Positions 35,468 to 46,050 are shown, counted from the stretch's first letter. The stretch is DNA of 64,000 nt from Flavobacterium sp. CYK-55 (GCF_018413465.1 NZ_JAHCDK010000002.1:391185-455184); one strand, 5' to 3'. Notes: a model not told the origin generated them from the sequence alone. Numbers and translations are program-made.

Positions 35468-36535
35468 ATGTTGAACAATCGCTATAATGTGGTCGGTGTA
35501 ATGTCAGGAACTTCGCTCGACGGAGTTGATTTGGCGCATCTTAAATTCAGTGTTGATGAAGGTCATTGGTCATTTGAAATTTTAGAAGCCCAGACGATTA
35601 CTTATTCAGATTTTTGGGTCAATCAACTCAAATCAGCCGTTGATTTTTCTGAGCAACAATTGCAAAAACTCAACGAAGATTACACAGAACTTTTGGTCCA
35701 TCACATCCGCGATTTTATACAAAAACACCAACTTAAAAATCTCGATGCGGTATGTTCGCACGGACACACGATTTTGCATCAACCTCAAAACGGTTTTACT
35801 TTACAAATTGGCAATCTACCCGAAATAGCTAAGCATTGCGGGCAAACTGTGGTCTGTGATTTTCGCGTGCAAGATGTAAAACTCGGCGGACAAGGCGCTC
35901 CACTAGTACCGATTGGCGATCGTTTGTTGTTTGCCGATTATGATTATTGCTTGAATTTGGGTGGATTTTCAAATGTTTCTTTTGAAACACCCGCCGGTAG
36001 AATTGCTTTTGATATTTCACCGGTGAATACCGTTTTGAATTTTTATGCCCACCAACTCGGGCTTGTTTATGACGACCGCGGAACAATCGCGCGCTCGGGC
36101 CAATTGAACCCGATGCTTTTAAAAGCACTCAATGAGTTGGATTACTACCAACTTGCCTATCCAAAATCATTGGGCATCGAATATGTCAAAAATACCTTGT
36201 TGCCTTTAATTGAAAAGTTTGAAATCCCGACCGAAGATAAACTACACACTTTTGTACAACACATTGCCTATCAAACAGCTTTGGCTTTGCCCAAAAAAAC
36301 AGGAAAATTATTGGCTACCGGCGGCGGCGCTTACCATGATTTTTTGATGCATCACCTCAGAAGTGAACTGCCCGAAATGGAGATTGAAATTCCGTCAGCT
36401 AAAATATTAGAATACAAAGAAGCGCTCATTTTTGGTTTGTTGGGCGTACTCAAACTTCGTGGCGAAATCAATGTTTTATCGAGTGTAACGGGTGCAAAAA
36501 AAGACCACAGTAGTGGCCTTGTTTATAAAATTTAA
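35468..36535 (+). CDS. anmK: Anhydro-N-acetylmuramic acid kinase
   Basis: Cytoplasmic enzyme of peptidoglycan recycling: phosphorylates and opens 1,6-anhydro-MurNAc to MurNAc-6-P. 355 residues. The ATP-binding VMSGTSLDGVD is at residues 11-21, SHGHT near 98-102, the substrate-binding CDFRVQDVKLGGQGAPLVPIGD around 132-153, and LATGGGAYHDFL later. All family landmarks are intact. It ends 11 bases before the convergent T9SS cargo gene, with no hairpin between them. Confidence 0.95.
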   Translation: MLNNRYNVVGVMSGTSLDGVDLAHLKFSVDEGHWSFEILEAQTITYSDFWVNQLKSAVDFSEQQLQKLNEDYTELLVHHIRDFIQKHQLKNLDAVCSHGHTILHQPQNGFTLQIGNLPEIAKHCGQTVVCDFRVQDVKLGGQGAPLVPIGDRLLFADYDYCLNLGGFSNVSFETPAGRIAFDISPVNTVLNFYAHQLGLVYDDRGTIARSGQLNPMLLKALNELDYYQLAYPKSLGIEYVKNTLLPLIEKFEIPTEDKLHTFVQHIAYQTALALPKKTGKLLATGGGAYHDFLMHHLRSELPEMEIEIPSAKILEYKEALIFGLLGVLKLRGEINVLSSVTGAKKDHSSGLVYKI

Positions 36536-36546
36536 ATATTGAATTT

Positions 36547-37452
36547 TTATTTCTTGACTAACTTAAAGGTTTGTTTTTGGTTGCCTTGCGATACAGAAAC
36601 CATGTAAAAACCGCTTGGATAGCTTTGACCAAATTCTTGTTTACTTACTTCAGAGGCATCTATTAATCGTCCCTCAACTTTTCGTCCGGTGGCATCAAAA
36701 ACTTCAACATTAACAGCACCGCTCAATTGGGTATCGCTCAATTTAAAAGTTTGCTCAAACGGGTTTGGATAAGCCGTCCAATTTTGTGATTCAAAAGCCA
36801 TATTGTTGAGCAATCTGAACATATTGACATGTACTGATGGCGTGGTGGCGGTTTCGCTTTGTAATACTAAATTGTTGTTGGCTAAGGCTATTGCTGTTGA
36901 GACCGTATTCTGTTCACAGTAAACTACTAAAACATTCAAAGTAATTCCGGGTGTTGAAGTAGTTGGAAAAGTCAAATCAGTTTCTGAATTGATATCCCAA
37001 TCCATTGAGCTTTCGAATCTGAATCGCGCAAATTTGAGCGCTATATTGGATGGCAAATCAACCGCATTAGCTCGATTTGTTGGGGTTTGAGCCCAACGCA
37101 ATTGTCTCATTGCCGCAGAATGTTGCGCTGGTGAAATATTATTAAATGTTGCAAAATTACCCGTTTGATTAGGCTGTTCAACAACGGTCAAAGTGCCTTG
37201 AGCACCCATCGGCAAAAAATTATCGCCATAAAGTACATTTCCACCAAAACCAGCCATTTTGAGCGATGTAGTTCCGATGTTCTTTACAAAAATATCATAT
37301 TCTAGAGCGTTAGCGGTTGCTGTAACATTGTCAATATAAATAAGGACTTTGTTGCCCACGCATTGCTGTGCTTGTACTTTTATGACCGAAAAAAACAAAG
37401 CACCCATAAGGATTATTTGACAGAATTTAATAAAAGTAGTTTTGCTCTTCAT
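36547..37452 (-). CDS. Secreted protein with T9SS type A sorting domain
   Basis: 301 residues. The signal peptide ends near KVQAQQ. The central ~190 residues look like a beta-sandwich with no recognised family (YDIFVKNIGTTSLKMAGFGG, ALKFARFRFESS). The final ~75 residues, from NWTAYPNPFEQTF through PSGFYMVSVSQGNQ to FKLVKK, are the Por-secretion C-terminal sorting domain. Export by the type IX system is thus inferred; function is unknown. The neighbouring larger protease also carries this domain. Confidence 0.85.
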   Translation of the reverse strand: MKSKTTFIKFCQIILMGALFFSVIKVQAQQCVGNKVLIYIDNVTATANALEYDIFVKNIGTTSLKMAGFGGNVLYGDNFLPMGAQGTLTVVEQPNQTGNFATFNNISPAQHSAAMRQLRWAQTPTNRANAVDLPSNIALKFARFRFESSMDWDINSETDLTFPTTSTPGITLNVLVVYCEQNTVSTAIALANNNLVLQSETATTPSVHVNMFRLLNNMAFESQNWTAYPNPFEQTFKLSDTQLSGAVNVEVFDATGRKVEGRLIDASEVSKQEFGQSYPSGFYMVSVSQGNQKQTFKLVKK

Positions 37453-37583
37453 ATCATATTATTTTTAAACTCTAAAATCAAAGATAGAGAATTCATTATT
37501 AACATTTTAAAAAATAAATCAGCTTTAAATGGTTTGAGACTTCAATTGAGAATATAATTGATAAACGCACTATACAAAAAAAC

Positions 37584-37614
37584 AAAAAACGCCACTCAAT
37601 GAGCAGCGTTTTTT
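37584..37614 (-). terminator. Terminator after the M12-type protease gene
   Basis: AAAAAACGC-n13-GCGTTTTTT; symmetrical, so it could act in both directions. It lies 20 bases past the protease stop. Confidence 0.8.
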
Positions 37615-37633
37615 AATTTATAATAATCTAAAA

Positions 37634-40600
37634 TTATTTTTTGATAAAACGTTTGACAACCGTTTCTCCGTTTGATTCTAGTTCTAACATATAGATATTG
37701 GCGGACAATCCTGAAACAGAAATTGCTCCGTTTTGAATGGTTCCTTTTGAAACTTCTTGCCCCAGCAAATTGATAATTCTGTATGATGCGTTCTCAGCCT
37801 CTGAAACGTTCAAGAAATCACCCTGAACCGGATTCGGAAATAATTTGATGTTGCTCAAACTTGAAGTCGCTGCGGCCGGACGATTGTTTAATCCGCCACA
37901 AGTATCCGTAGCAAAAGAATCCCATTCACCCGTTAAATTAAAGGTAGCATTAGGTGACAAAATGGTAGCTTTTCTTCTGAGGGTAACATCAATGGCAAAG
38001 TTGGCCGTACCTCCGTTAAAAGTTCCGATGATGTCAATGAGCACGCCGTTCTTGAACAAGCCCACAGCATCATTACCGTTAAAAGTCAACTCAGTTCCGG
38101 CGGTTGAAATATTGGCCGATGCAGCACTGTAACAAGCCACATTAATTGAGCTGTTGACCATAACAAACTTGGCTCCGTTGTTCAAAGTACCTGAAAGCGT
38201 AATTCCGGTTGACCATGCTCCTGCTCCGTTGGTTTGTTTTTTTACGGTGTAAATAGAAAGGTTTACAGCGGCACCTGTATTGTTGGCAATTTCAAGCGCT
38301 TTGTTGTTTGATGAACCTTCTATGTATTCTGAAAACATCAAATCAGTCGCGTTGCCTGAATTGGCCAAAGTAGTTACATTAACCGTATTACTAGCTGCTG
38401 AAATATTTCCGGCAGCATCTTTGGCTTTTACCGTAAATGCATAAGCCGTTGAAGCCGTCAAACCGCTCACCGCAAAAGTAGTTGCCGTTGTTGTCGAGCC
38501 TATTAAAGCAGCACCTTGATAGACATCATATCCGGTAACTGCAACATTGTCGGTTGAAGCCGTCCATGATAAATTAGTAGTCGTTTGTGTGGTTCCTGAA
38601 GCAGCTAAGCTTGTTGGCGCGGTTGGTGCTGTGGTGTCAGATGCTGCTAAGGTGGTCACGTTTACTGTATTGCTCGCCGCTGAAATATTTCCGGCGGCAT
38701 CCTTGGCTTTTACCGTAAATGTATAGGCAGTTGAAGCGGTTAATCCGGTTACAGCAAAAGTAGTGGCTGTAGTGGTAGAACCTTTTAAAGTTGCCCCTTG
38801 ATATACATCATAACCCGTAACACCCACATTATCGGTTGAAGCTGTCCAAGATAAATTAGTTGTAGTTTGTGTGGTTCCTGAAGCAGCTAAGTTTGTCGGA
38901 GCTGTTGGCGCTGTAGTATCTGATGAACCCGCGGTAATCGTAAAATTGGTATTTGAAACATCAAAGAAAATATGATTGGTTCCTTTGACCATAATACGAT
39001 TGGTTGTTCCCGGCGTATTCGGAATAGTTACCGCCTGCGTTCCGTCATTTGGGGTTGCAGCCAATAAAGTACTCCAAGTGGTTCCGCTGTTGTTAGAAAT
39101 TAAAATGTCTACATTGGCGCAATTCACACCGTTGGCTGTTGTTCCTGATACGTTCCAAGTTACGGTTTGCGTACTTCCGCCCACATACGAAACAGCCGTA
39201 TTAGGAGCTGTTACAGCAAATGGCCCGGCAGTTCCGTTAACAGTTACAATCATATCGTCGCTGTTGTTTCCGGCTCCACCTGCTCTATTGTCGCGAACGG
39301 TAAATCTAAAGTTGAGTGTTCTGGCTACTGAAGACAAAGCCTCAACGGTGATTTCGCTTCCCGCTGTGGTGGTTGCACCGGTTAATACCGATGACATTTT
39401 CGGAAAATAACGCGTTGGAGATGTGGTTGGTGAATATGAACGATAATTAACTCCCGTAGTTTTAGTCGCACTTGGCGCTGCAGCTGTTGTTTGAGAATTC
39501 ATTTGCTCCCAGTTGTAGGTCAGCGTATCTCCGTTGGCATCAGTACCTGTTCCGGTTAACATGAATGGAGTGCTTTTCGGAATTGTATAATCTAAGCCGG
39601 CATTGGCTGTAGGTATAGAATTTCCGGTAGCCGAATTAACTTGACAAGTCGTGGTTTTAACATAATTGGTTACCTGCTGAATACTAACGGCATGAAAATA
39701 AGCATCAGAATGCGGCTGAACATCCAATGTGGTAATACCTGCATAACCCATGATGGTTGAACCCGAACCCGGTTCTACCTGAACTCCAGTTCCTTCATTA
39801 CCTCCGTGTGTCCATGTATGGTTGGCGCCGAATTGATGCCCCATTTCATGAGCAACATAATCAATGTCAAAATTATCACCTGAAGGAATTCCATCGCCTG
39901 GCGAAGTGTATGCACTTCCTTTATAGTTGTTAGGGTAAGTGATTCCGGCATCGACAAATGTAGACATGTCATTGCTGCAAACACAACCAATACAGCCTGC
40001 GTTTCCGCCGCCGCCGGTGGCTCCGAAAAGGTGACCAATGTCAAAATTGGCGTTTCCAATTACCGAACTCAGGGTATTCATCAATTGATAATTCCAATTA
40101 TCTAAAGCTGATGCCGGCGAATAAGGGTCTGTTGATGCACTCGTATAAATAACAGAATCGGTATTGGCAATCAAATTTAAGCGAACCGCAAAATCTTTTT
40201 CAAAAACGCCATTGACACGCGTCATACTGTTGTTGATGGCTGCCAATGCCAATGCTTTTGTACCGCCAAAATAAGCAGTGTATTCACCCGTTACTGACAT
40301 TGCTAAACGATAAGTTCTCAGAGTAGCATCATCTGCATTTGGTCTTGCAGCCGCAGCTACCCCCAAATCTTGCTGTACATCTTTGACCACTTTACATTCA
40401 AAACGGTTCAACGAGGCAGTTCTATCTGCTCTGCGATATACGGCATACGTACTTAAATTGGTGGTGTATGGCTCGATGAATTCTGTTGATTGGTCAGCTC
40501 TCATCACCATGGTTTGCAAACCTAGTGGCGATAAACTAAAATAAATGGTCGAACTTGGCGAAGTTACGCCTTGACCAACATACGATTTTATTTCAGGATA

Positions 40601-40912
40601 TCGAGCTGCCAAAGCCGGATCCATGTTGGATGATTCTTTAATTCGGTATTGTTCCATTTTACCCTCAGCATTAGGAAAAGAAACAATCACATTTGATTTT
40701 CCTGCTACTGACCTATCAGGCACATTGATCAACGATTGACGCAATGCAACTACGTCTACTGAAAATAGTCTCGGGTTAATTAAACCGGTCTTGTTGGCAA
40801 CCACTACTTCATTAGCTTTATGAGTGGCTTGAGTGAAGGCAATCCTTCCCGTTTGGGCAAAGGAAAAACCAGAGATTGCTATAGCAGCAATCAAGAGTAA
40901 TTTGTTTTTCAT
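37634..40912 (-). CDS. Secreted reprolysin-like zinc metalloprotease, FnIII and lamin-tail domains, T9SS type A
   Basis: 1092 residues. Signal peptide to about SFAQ (20). An N-terminal propeptide-like region leads to a metzincin domain with [13 protein letters not shown] at about residues 353-365 (HExxHxxGxxH zinc site) and a downstream Met-containing IMGYAG. A PKD-like segment follows, then two near-identical FnIII domains (each starting DTTAPTAPT; 38378-38640 and 38641-38930), a lamin-tail-like domain ([18 protein letters not shown]), and a type A sorting domain ending [10 protein letters not shown]. Predicted extracellular protease exported by T9SS. The FnIII copies differ by only a few residues but by many silent bases. 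Confidence 0.9.
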   Translation of the reverse strand: MKNKLLLIAAIAISGFSFAQTGRIAFTQATHKANEVVVANKTGLINPRLFSVDVVALRQSLINVPDRSVAGKSNVIVSFPNAEGKMEQYRIKESSNMDPALAARYPEIKSYVGQGVTSPSSTIYFSLSPLGLQTMVMRADQSTEFIEPYTTNLSTYAVYRRADRTASLNRFECKVVKDVQQDLGVAAAARPNADDATLRTYRLAMSVTGEYTAYFGGTKALALAAINNSMTRVNGVFEKDFAVRLNLIANTDSVIYTSASTDPYSPASALDNWNYQLMNTLSSVIGNANFDIGHLFGATGGGGNAGCIGCVCSNDMSTFVDAGITYPNNYKGSAYTSPGDGIPSGDNFDIDYVAHEMGHQFGANHTWTHGGNEGTGVQVEPGSGSTIMGYAGITTLDVQPHSDAYFHAVSIQQVTNYVKTTTCQVNSATGNSIPTANAGLDYTIPKSTPFMLTGTGTDANGDTLTYNWEQMNSQTTAAAPSATKTTGVNYRSYSPTTSPTRYFPKMSSVLTGATTTAGSEITVEALSSVARTLNFRFTVRDNRAGGAGNNSDDMIVTVNGTAGPFAVTAPNTAVSYVGGSTQTVTWNVSGTTANGVNCANVDILISNNSGTTWSTLLAATPNDGTQAVTIPNTPGTTNRIMVKGTNHIFFDVSNTNFTITAGSSDTTAPTAPTNLAASGTTQTTTNLSWTASTDNVGVTGYDVYQGATLKGSTTTATTFAVTGLTASTAYTFTVKAKDAAGNISAASNTVNVTTLAASDTTAPTAPTSLAASGTTQTTTNLSWTASTDNVAVTGYDVYQGAALIGSTTTATTFAVSGLTASTAYAFTVKAKDAAGNISAASNTVNVTTLANSGNATDLMFSEYIEGSSNNKALEIANNTGAAVNLSIYTVKKQTNGAGAWSTGITLSGTLNNGAKFVMVNSSINVACYSAASANISTAGTELTFNGNDAVGLFKNGVLIDIIGTFNGGTANFAIDVTLRRKATILSPNATFNLTGEWDSFATDTCGGLNNRPAAATSSLSNIKLFPNPVQGDFLNVSEAENASYRIINLLGQEVSKGTIQNGAISVSGLSANIYMLELESNGETVVKRFIKK

Positions 40913-41151
40913 CCTTATTGTAATGAGTTAGATTAGATGCCAAATATATTGATTTCTAACTATCATTTACCTATTGTTGAAAACTCTTTATTTATTTAAC
41001 GTTTAGCTTAAAATACTTTTAAGTTAAAATCACAATTTAATAACATAAAAACAATCAACTTCTCATTGTTTGTTTGACGTTCAATTGCATTAAAATGCTC
41101 TTTTCTCAGATGGTATTTGTTATATTTGCCACGCCCAAAAGCATCATAATT

Positions 41152-42378
41152 ATGAAAGATTTACTCGAAAAATTTGAAAATAAAAGCCCTGAAATAGTAT
41201 TCAATTGGAAAGACCCTGAAACTGAAGCCGAAGGCTGGACTGTGATTAATTCTTTGCGTGGCGGAGCTGCAGGCGGAGGAACACGCATGCGCAAAGGTTT
41301 AGACATGAACGAAGTTTTATCGTTAGCCAAAACCATGGAAGTTAAATTCTCGGTTTCAGGACCGGCGATTGGCGGAGCTAAATCAGGCATTAACTTTGAC
41401 CCGAATGACCCGCGCAAAAAAGGCGTTTTGCAACGTTGGTACAAAGCCGTTTCACCACTGCTGAAAAGCTATTACGGAACCGGTGGTGATTTGAACGTAG
41501 ATGAAATTCACGAAGTAATTCCGATGACCGAAGAATGTGGTGTTTGGCATCCGCAAGAAGGTGTTTTCAACGGGCATTTCAAACCAACTGATGCCGATAA
41601 AATCAACCGCATCGGGCAACTTCGCCAAGGTGTTATTAAAGTAATTGAAAATCCGAAATTTTCTCCGGATGTTTCCCGAAAATACACCGTTGCTGATATG
41701 ATTACAGGTTATGGCGTGGCCGAAGCGGTTCGTCATTACTATGACATTTACGGGGGTAACTTCAAAAGCAAAAAAGCCATTGTGCAAGGTTTTGGCAATG
41801 TTGGGTCGGCGGCTGCTTTCTACTTGGCCGAAATGGGCGTAAAAGTAGTCGGTATTATTGATCGCGATGGTGGTTTGATTTCAGAAAACGGTTTTACTTT
41901 TGACCAAATCAAAACCTTATTCCTCAACAAAGACGGCAATAAACTCGTAGCGCATAACCTTAAGCCATTTGAAGAAATCAACGAAAAAATTTGGTCGATG
42001 GGCGCTGAGATTTTTGCTCCTTGTGCAGCCTCAAGATTGGTTACACAAGACCAAACCGAGCGTATGATTGCCTCAGGATTAGAAGTCATTACGTGCGGAG
42101 CGAATGTTCCGTTTGCTGATCAAGCTATCTTTTTCGGACCCATCATGGAAGCAACCGATGCCAATACAAGCTTGATTCCGGATTTTATATCGAATTGTGG
42201 TATGGCACGCGTTTTTGCCTATTTTATGGAAAAGAAAGTACAAATGACCGATGAAGCTATTTTTTCAGACACATCAGAAACCATCAAAAAGGCGATTCAA
42301 AAAGCATATGATCAAAATCCGTCTAAGACAAACATCAGCGCAACCGCTTTTGAAATTGCGTTGAAACAATTGTTATAA
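41152..42378 (+). CDS. Glu/Leu/Phe/Val dehydrogenase family enzyme
   Basis: 408 residues from ATG 41152 (MKDLLEKFENKSP); an upstream in-frame ATG would start inside a likely promoter, as TATATTTG lies at 41121-41128. The catalytic dimerisation domain has GGGTRMRKGLDMNEVLSLA and SGPAIGGAKSGINFDP (the lysine is retained), then YYGTGGDLNVDEIHEVI. The NAD(P)-binding domain has VQGFGNVGSAAAFYLAE near residues 205-221. Oxidative deamination of an amino acid is certain as a family trait; whether glutamate or a branched-chain substrate is used cannot be read from sequence. Confidence 0.88.
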   Translation: MKDLLEKFENKSPEIVFNWKDPETEAEGWTVINSLRGGAAGGGTRMRKGLDMNEVLSLAKTMEVKFSVSGPAIGGAKSGINFDPNDPRKKGVLQRWYKAVSPLLKSYYGTGGDLNVDEIHEVIPMTEECGVWHPQEGVFNGHFKPTDADKINRIGQLRQGVIKVIENPKFSPDVSRKYTVADMITGYGVAEAVRHYYDIYGGNFKSKKAIVQGFGNVGSAAAFYLAEMGVKVVGIIDRDGGLISENGFTFDQIKTLFLNKDGNKLVAHNLKPFEEINEKIWSMGAEIFAPCAASRLVTQDQTERMIASGLEVITCGANVPFADQAIFFGPIMEATDANTSLIPDFISNCGMARVFAYFMEKKVQMTDEAIFSDTSETIKKAIQKAYDQNPSKTNISATAFEIALKQLL

Positions 42379-42458
42379 ACTTAGCCAAACCCGTCTTTTT
42401 ACATCGACAATTTTGTGTAGATTTATTCGTTTTAAAAGACAAGTTAACGCTATTACCT

Positions 42459-43352
42459 ATGGATATTACAATTAATAAAGACCAGCAAAAATCTATGCTT
42501 TTGACCGCTTTGGTCATGGCTTTACTGATTTTAATTTTGTTTTTTATTCGTTTTTGGCCACCTTCAAACTTAGAGGAACTCATAGGCGGCGGTGGCGGTG
42601 GCGGCATTGAAATGAACTTTGGCGACAGCGATTACGGCTTGGGTGACAACTATAAAAGCCAAACGCTCAATGTGAAAAATGAGGCTCAATCAGCCCCAAC
42701 TCCTACAGCAACGCAAGACAATGTGCTCACGCAAGACAACGACGATGAAGATGTTGTTTCGATGACACAAAACGAGAAGGTAAAAAAAACCACACCGGTT
42801 CCGACCAAAGTTGAAACCAAACAACCTTCGCCTGAAAAACCAAAAGTTTCAAAAAACACCAACGATGCTTTGGCTAATTTATTAAACGGAAACAAAGGTG
42901 GCGACGGAAATGACAAACAAGCAGGTAACAAAGGTCGCCCTGACGGCAGCTTGAGTTCATCCGGATACAGTGGCTCTGGTTCAGGAACAGGATCAGGCAC
43001 CGGAAACGGATCCGGAAATGGTTCTGGCAACGGTTCAGGAAATGGCAGCGGTAATGGCTCAGGAAGCGGAAACGGTAGCGGACCAGGTTATTATTTAGGC
43101 AACCGAAAAGCACTGAGTAAGCCTGTTCCGAATTATACTTGTAATGAAGAAGGAAAAGTAGCAGTACAGATTTCAGTAGACCGATCAGGCAATGTTATTG
43201 ATGCCAAACCCGGCGTCAGAGGAACCACCAATGCCGCAAAATGTCTTTTAGACGAAGCCAAAAATGCAGCACTGCGCACCAAATGGCAAGCCGATGATAA
43301 AGCTGCTGACAAACAAGTCGGGATGATTATTTACAGCTTTAGTTTGAATTAA
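42459..43352 (+). CDS. TonB-like energy transducer with Gly/Ser linker
   Basis: 297 residues. One N-terminal membrane helix (LLTALVMALLILILFFIRFW, residues ~11-31), a glycine run, then a long disordered periplasmic linker: a Pro/Lys part and a low-complexity (SGNG)n tract at about residues 170-208. The final 80 residues form a TonB/TolA-like C-terminal fold (AVQISVDRSGNVIDAKPG...). It faces exbD and exbB across a shared terminator, so it very probably forms an ExbB-ExbD-TonB energy-transducing complex for outer-membrane uptake. The (GGN/SG) tract may vary in length between strains. Confidence 0.82.
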   Translation: MDITINKDQQKSMLLTALVMALLILILFFIRFWPPSNLEELIGGGGGGGIEMNFGDSDYGLGDNYKSQTLNVKNEAQSAPTPTATQDNVLTQDNDDEDVVSMTQNEKVKKTTPVPTKVETKQPSPEKPKVSKNTNDALANLLNGNKGGDGNDKQAGNKGRPDGSLSSSGYSGSGSGTGSGTGNGSGNGSGNGSGNGSGNGSGSGNGSGPGYYLGNRKALSKPVPNYTCNEEGKVAVQISVDRSGNVIDAKPGVRGTTNAAKCLLDEAKNAALRTKWQADDKAADKQVGMIIYSFSLN

Positions 43353-43374
43353 AACTGCACATCATAAAAAAACA

Positions 43375-43412
43375 AAAAAGCAATAGCCGCGAAAGAAACT
43401 ATTGCTTTTTTT
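43375..43412. terminator. Bidirectional terminator between tonB-like and exbD genes
   Basis: AAAAAGCAATAG-n12-CTATTGCTTTTT: A-run before and T-run after, suited to stop transcription from both convergent genes. Confidence 0.9.
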
Positions 43413-43431
43413 ATGTTCTGTTTTAAATGTT

Positions 43432-43827
43432 CTATTTTGGACTTGTGGCGATCACAAATTTGAGTTTGTTTCTTACACCAATCTGAAGCACATCAACCAA
43501 ATCTTGAACTTGCATATTAAACGGAATGCGAATTACTACTGTTTGATCTTTATCGCCGCCCATTTTTGACAGCAAAGTTTGTTCGAGGTTTTCAAAAGGA
43601 ACTTCTTCTTTATCTACAAAATAGCGTTTCTCTTCAGTTACCGAAAGCGAAATGTGCTGCTTGTTGGTTTTTTCGTTGTTCTTTGATTTGGGCAACGTCA
43701 TTCGAATCACGTTCGGATTGGCCAAGGTGGAAATAATCAAAAAGAACAGCAACAAAAAAAACATGATGTCGCTGAGCGAAGAAGTAGCAACTTCTGCGTG
43801 GAATCGTTTATTTCGTTTTATCGCCAT
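43432..43827 (-). CDS. ExbD/TolR-family proton-channel subunit
   Basis: 131 residues. Short cytoplasmic N-terminus, one membrane helix (SDIMFFLLLFFLIISTL, residues ~18-34) with the functionally essential Asp in the SLSDIMF motif, then a periplasmic domain. Start ATG 43827 overlaps the exbB coding end by 20 bases, indicating coupled translation. With ExbB it converts proton motive force for the TonB-like protein encoded opposite. Confidence 0.9.
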   Translation of the reverse strand: MAIKRNKRFHAEVATSSLSDIMFFLLLFFLIISTLANPNVIRMTLPKSKNNEKTNKQHISLSVTEEKRYFVDKEEVPFENLEQTLLSKMGGDKDQTVVIRIPFNMQVQDLVDVLQIGVRNKLKFVIATSPK

Positions 43828-44524
43828 GATTTGGTCTTTGAATGATACTGACGAATTCTAATACTTGCTTTTGGATAGCCAAAGTAAAACTGTCGATGCG
43901 ACCATTAAATAAATGGTAAGCACTATAGGCTAAAATTCCAACGATCAAACCGGCACCACTACTGATCATTTTTTCATACAAACCACCTGAGATGTTACCG
44001 ATACTGATGTCTTCGGTAACTGAGATGCTGTAGAAAATTTTAATAACCCCAGAAATGGTTCCGATAAAACCAAGCGTAGGTGCAATTCCGGCAATGAGTC
44101 CGAGTTGACCAAGTTTCTTTTCCATCTCGCCAATTTCAATGTTGGCAGCGCGCTCCATATTGGATTCAATTTCTGAAATCGGACGGCCAATAGTCAGAAT
44201 ACCTTCTTTGAGCACATTTCCTTGAGCATTACCCACACGATCAGCTACAGAATAAGCCATATCTAAGTTACCTGTATTGAGGCTGTTGCGGATGTCTTTG
44301 ATTAAGTGCGTGTCCATTTTGGCCACTTTTTTAATATACATGGCGCGTTCAAAAATCAGATAAATGGTGTACACCAATAAAACAACAATTGGAATCAGGA
44401 AAAAACCACCTTTGAAAATAAATTCAAGAACAGAAATTTCATTTGTTAATGGCGAATCTTGCAGTGCTTGAACGGGAGCTTGAGCAAGAGAATCAGCTTG
44501 TACCTGTAAGAAAGTAATCAGCAT
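43808..44524 (-). CDS. ExbB/TolQ/MotA proton-channel subunit
   Basis: 238 residues with three membrane helices: IFKGGFFLIPIVVLLVYTIYLIF near the N-terminus, then LGLIAGIAPTLGFIGTISGVIKIFYSI and GLIVGILAYSAYHLF in the C-terminal half. The GIAPTLGFIGTISGVI loop and the L-L-G spacing are typical of ExbB/TolQ. An N-terminal extension (LQVQADSLAQAPVQ) probably lies in the periplasm. First gene of exbB-exbD; divergent from folC. Confidence 0.92.
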   Translation of the reverse strand: MLITFLQVQADSLAQAPVQALQDSPLTNEISVLEFIFKGGFFLIPIVVLLVYTIYLIFERAMYIKKVAKMDTHLIKDIRNSLNTGNLDMAYSVADRVGNAQGNVLKEGILTIGRPISEIESNMERAANIEIGEMEKKLGQLGLIAGIAPTLGFIGTISGVIKIFYSISVTEDISIGNISGGLYEKMISSGAGLIVGILAYSAYHLFNGRIDSFTLAIQKQVLEFVSIIQRPNHGDKTK

Positions 44525-44646
44525 AGAGGATTGAATTTTGACTTTAAATTAAATAGTTTGACATTTGTATCGACGAGCGACAGCTACAATATTAAACTAA
44601 AAATGATAGAAAATATTTTGCGCTAAAATAATTTATTAAGAAAGTA

Positions 44647-45867
44647 ATGAACTACAACGATACCGTACACTGGATGTTTGCGCAATTACCTATGTATCAA
44701 CAACAGGGCGCTTCGGCTTACAGAAAAGATTTGCACAACATTCAGGCATTGACAAAACATTTACAGCATCCTGAGCAGAAAATTAAGTGCATTCACGTGG
44801 CCGGAACCAACGGAAAAGGCTCTACTTCTCACCTAATCGTCTCGGTATTGCAAGAAGCTGGGTATCGTGTCGGACTGTATACTTCACCGCATCTGAAAGA
44901 CTTTCGCGAACGAATTAAAATAAATGGTGAAATGATTTCAGAAGAATATGTTGTTGATTTTATAGCACAACACCAACCTTTTTTTGAAAAACATTCATTG
45001 AGTTTTTTTGAAATGACTGTCGGATTGGCTTTTGATTATTTTGCACATCAAAAAGTGGATATTGCGGTTATTGAAGTAGGCATGGGTGGCCGATTAGACG
45101 CTACCAACATCATCACACCTTTGGTTTCAGTGATTACCAACATCAGCAAAGACCACACGGCTTTTTTAGGAAACACATTGGCCGAAATTGCCGGTGAAAA
45201 AGCAGGCATCATCAAACCCAATATCCCGGTGGTGATTGGTGAATATACCGCTGAAACAAAACCTGTTTTTGAAGCAAAAGCCAAAGAATGCAATGCGGAG
45301 ATTTTCTATGCGCAAGATTTAATTCAAACAACGCCGGCCACTGAATTGCTCGGCGAATATCAGGAGTTCAACAAAAAAACAGTAATGCAAACCTTGCGCA
45401 TTTTGCAATCGAAAAAACTACTATCCATTTCAGAAAATCATATTTCGGATGGTTTTATGAACGTAATCATCAACACCGGACTTCAAGGCCGATGGCAACA
45501 ATTGGGTTCAAATCCGAAAATTATTTGCGATACGGCGCATAATTCGGCCGGACTCAAAATCGTGATGCAGCAAATTGAACATGAAAAATTTGAAGAGTTA
45601 CACATGATTTTAGGTGTGGTTAACGATAAAGATTTGACTGAAATCCTGCCTTTGTTGCCTCAGAAAGCACATTACTATTTTTGCAAGCCCGATTTACCCC
45701 GCGGTCTTGATGCTGAAATTTTAAAAAAAATCGCAACTAATTTTGGCCTTACAGGCGATGTGTATAGCTCAGTTTCAGAAGCTTACCAAGCAGCCCAAAA
45801 CAAGGCAGCTCAAAATGATTTTATTTATGTAGGTGGCAGCACCTTTGTAGTAGCAGAAATATTGTAA
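44647..45867 (+). CDS. folC: Folylpolyglutamate synthase / dihydrofolate synthase
   Basis: Adds glutamate to (dihydro)folates in the cytoplasm. 406 residues, Mur-ligase fold. P-loop GTNGKGST at residues 53-60, the carboxylated-lysine/metal region VIEVGMGGRLDATNII near 143-158, and CDTAHNSAGLKIV near 296-308. Whether it also makes dihydrofolate (bifunctional) is not clear by eye. Monocistronic; 67 bases before the tRNA-Val gene, which has its own promoter. Confidence 0.95.
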   Translation: MNYNDTVHWMFAQLPMYQQQGASAYRKDLHNIQALTKHLQHPEQKIKCIHVAGTNGKGSTSHLIVSVLQEAGYRVGLYTSPHLKDFRERIKINGEMISEEYVVDFIAQHQPFFEKHSLSFFEMTVGLAFDYFAHQKVDIAVIEVGMGGRLDATNIITPLVSVITNISKDHTAFLGNTLAEIAGEKAGIIKPNIPVVIGEYTAETKPVFEAKAKECNAEIFYAQDLIQTTPATELLGEYQEFNKKTVMQTLRILQSKKLLSISENHISDGFMNVIINTGLQGRWQQLGSNPKIICDTAHNSAGLKIVMQQIEHEKFEELHMILGVVNDKDLTEILPLLPQKAHYYFCKPDLPRGLDAEILKKIATNFGLTGDVYSSVSEAYQAAQNKAAQNDFIYVGGSTFVVAEIL

Positions 45868-45884
45868 TAAATCTGATTTTTTAT

Positions 45885-45914
45885 TTGCACATAACAAAAC
45901 TTGCTTTATATTTG
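45885..45914 (+). promoter_or_regulatory. Bacteroidota-type promoter of the tRNA-Val genes
   Basis: TTG at 45885-45887, a 19-base spacer, and TATATTTG at 45907-45914, a full match to the TTG-n17..19-TAnnTTTG consensus. The tRNA begins at 45935. Confidence 0.8.
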
Positions 45915-45934
45915 CACTCGCAATCAAGCTGTAC

Positions 45935-46009
45935 GGGCGATTAGCTCAGCTGGTTCAGAGCACCTCGTTTACACCGAGGGGGTCGGGGGTTCGAACCCCT
46001 CATCGCCCA
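45935..46009 (+). tRNA. tRNA-Val (anticodon TAC)
   Basis: Acceptor GGGCGAT pairs with ATCGCCC, T-arm GGGGG-TTCGAAC-CCC, and anticodon stem CCTCG/CGAGG with loop TTTACAC placing TAC at 34-36. Discriminator A at 46009; CCA is not encoded. A terminator-like hairpin follows at 46012. Confidence 0.95.
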
Positions 46010-46011
46010 CA

Positions 46012-46038
46012 AAAGCAAGCCTCACCGCTTGCTTTTTT
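46012..46038 (+). terminator. Hairpin/terminator between the two tRNA-Val genes
   Basis: AGCAAGC-ctcacc-GCTTGCT followed by TTTTT. It could end the first tRNA transcript or only thin transcription into the second. Confidence 0.75.
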
Positions 46039-46050
46039 CATTTTAACAGC

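Noticed and set aside
42686..43113. Minus-strand frames rich in Pro/Glu and Arg/Phe opposite the TonB-like gene
   Set aside because: Shadows of the low-complexity Gly/Ser linker; no start context and no homology visible.
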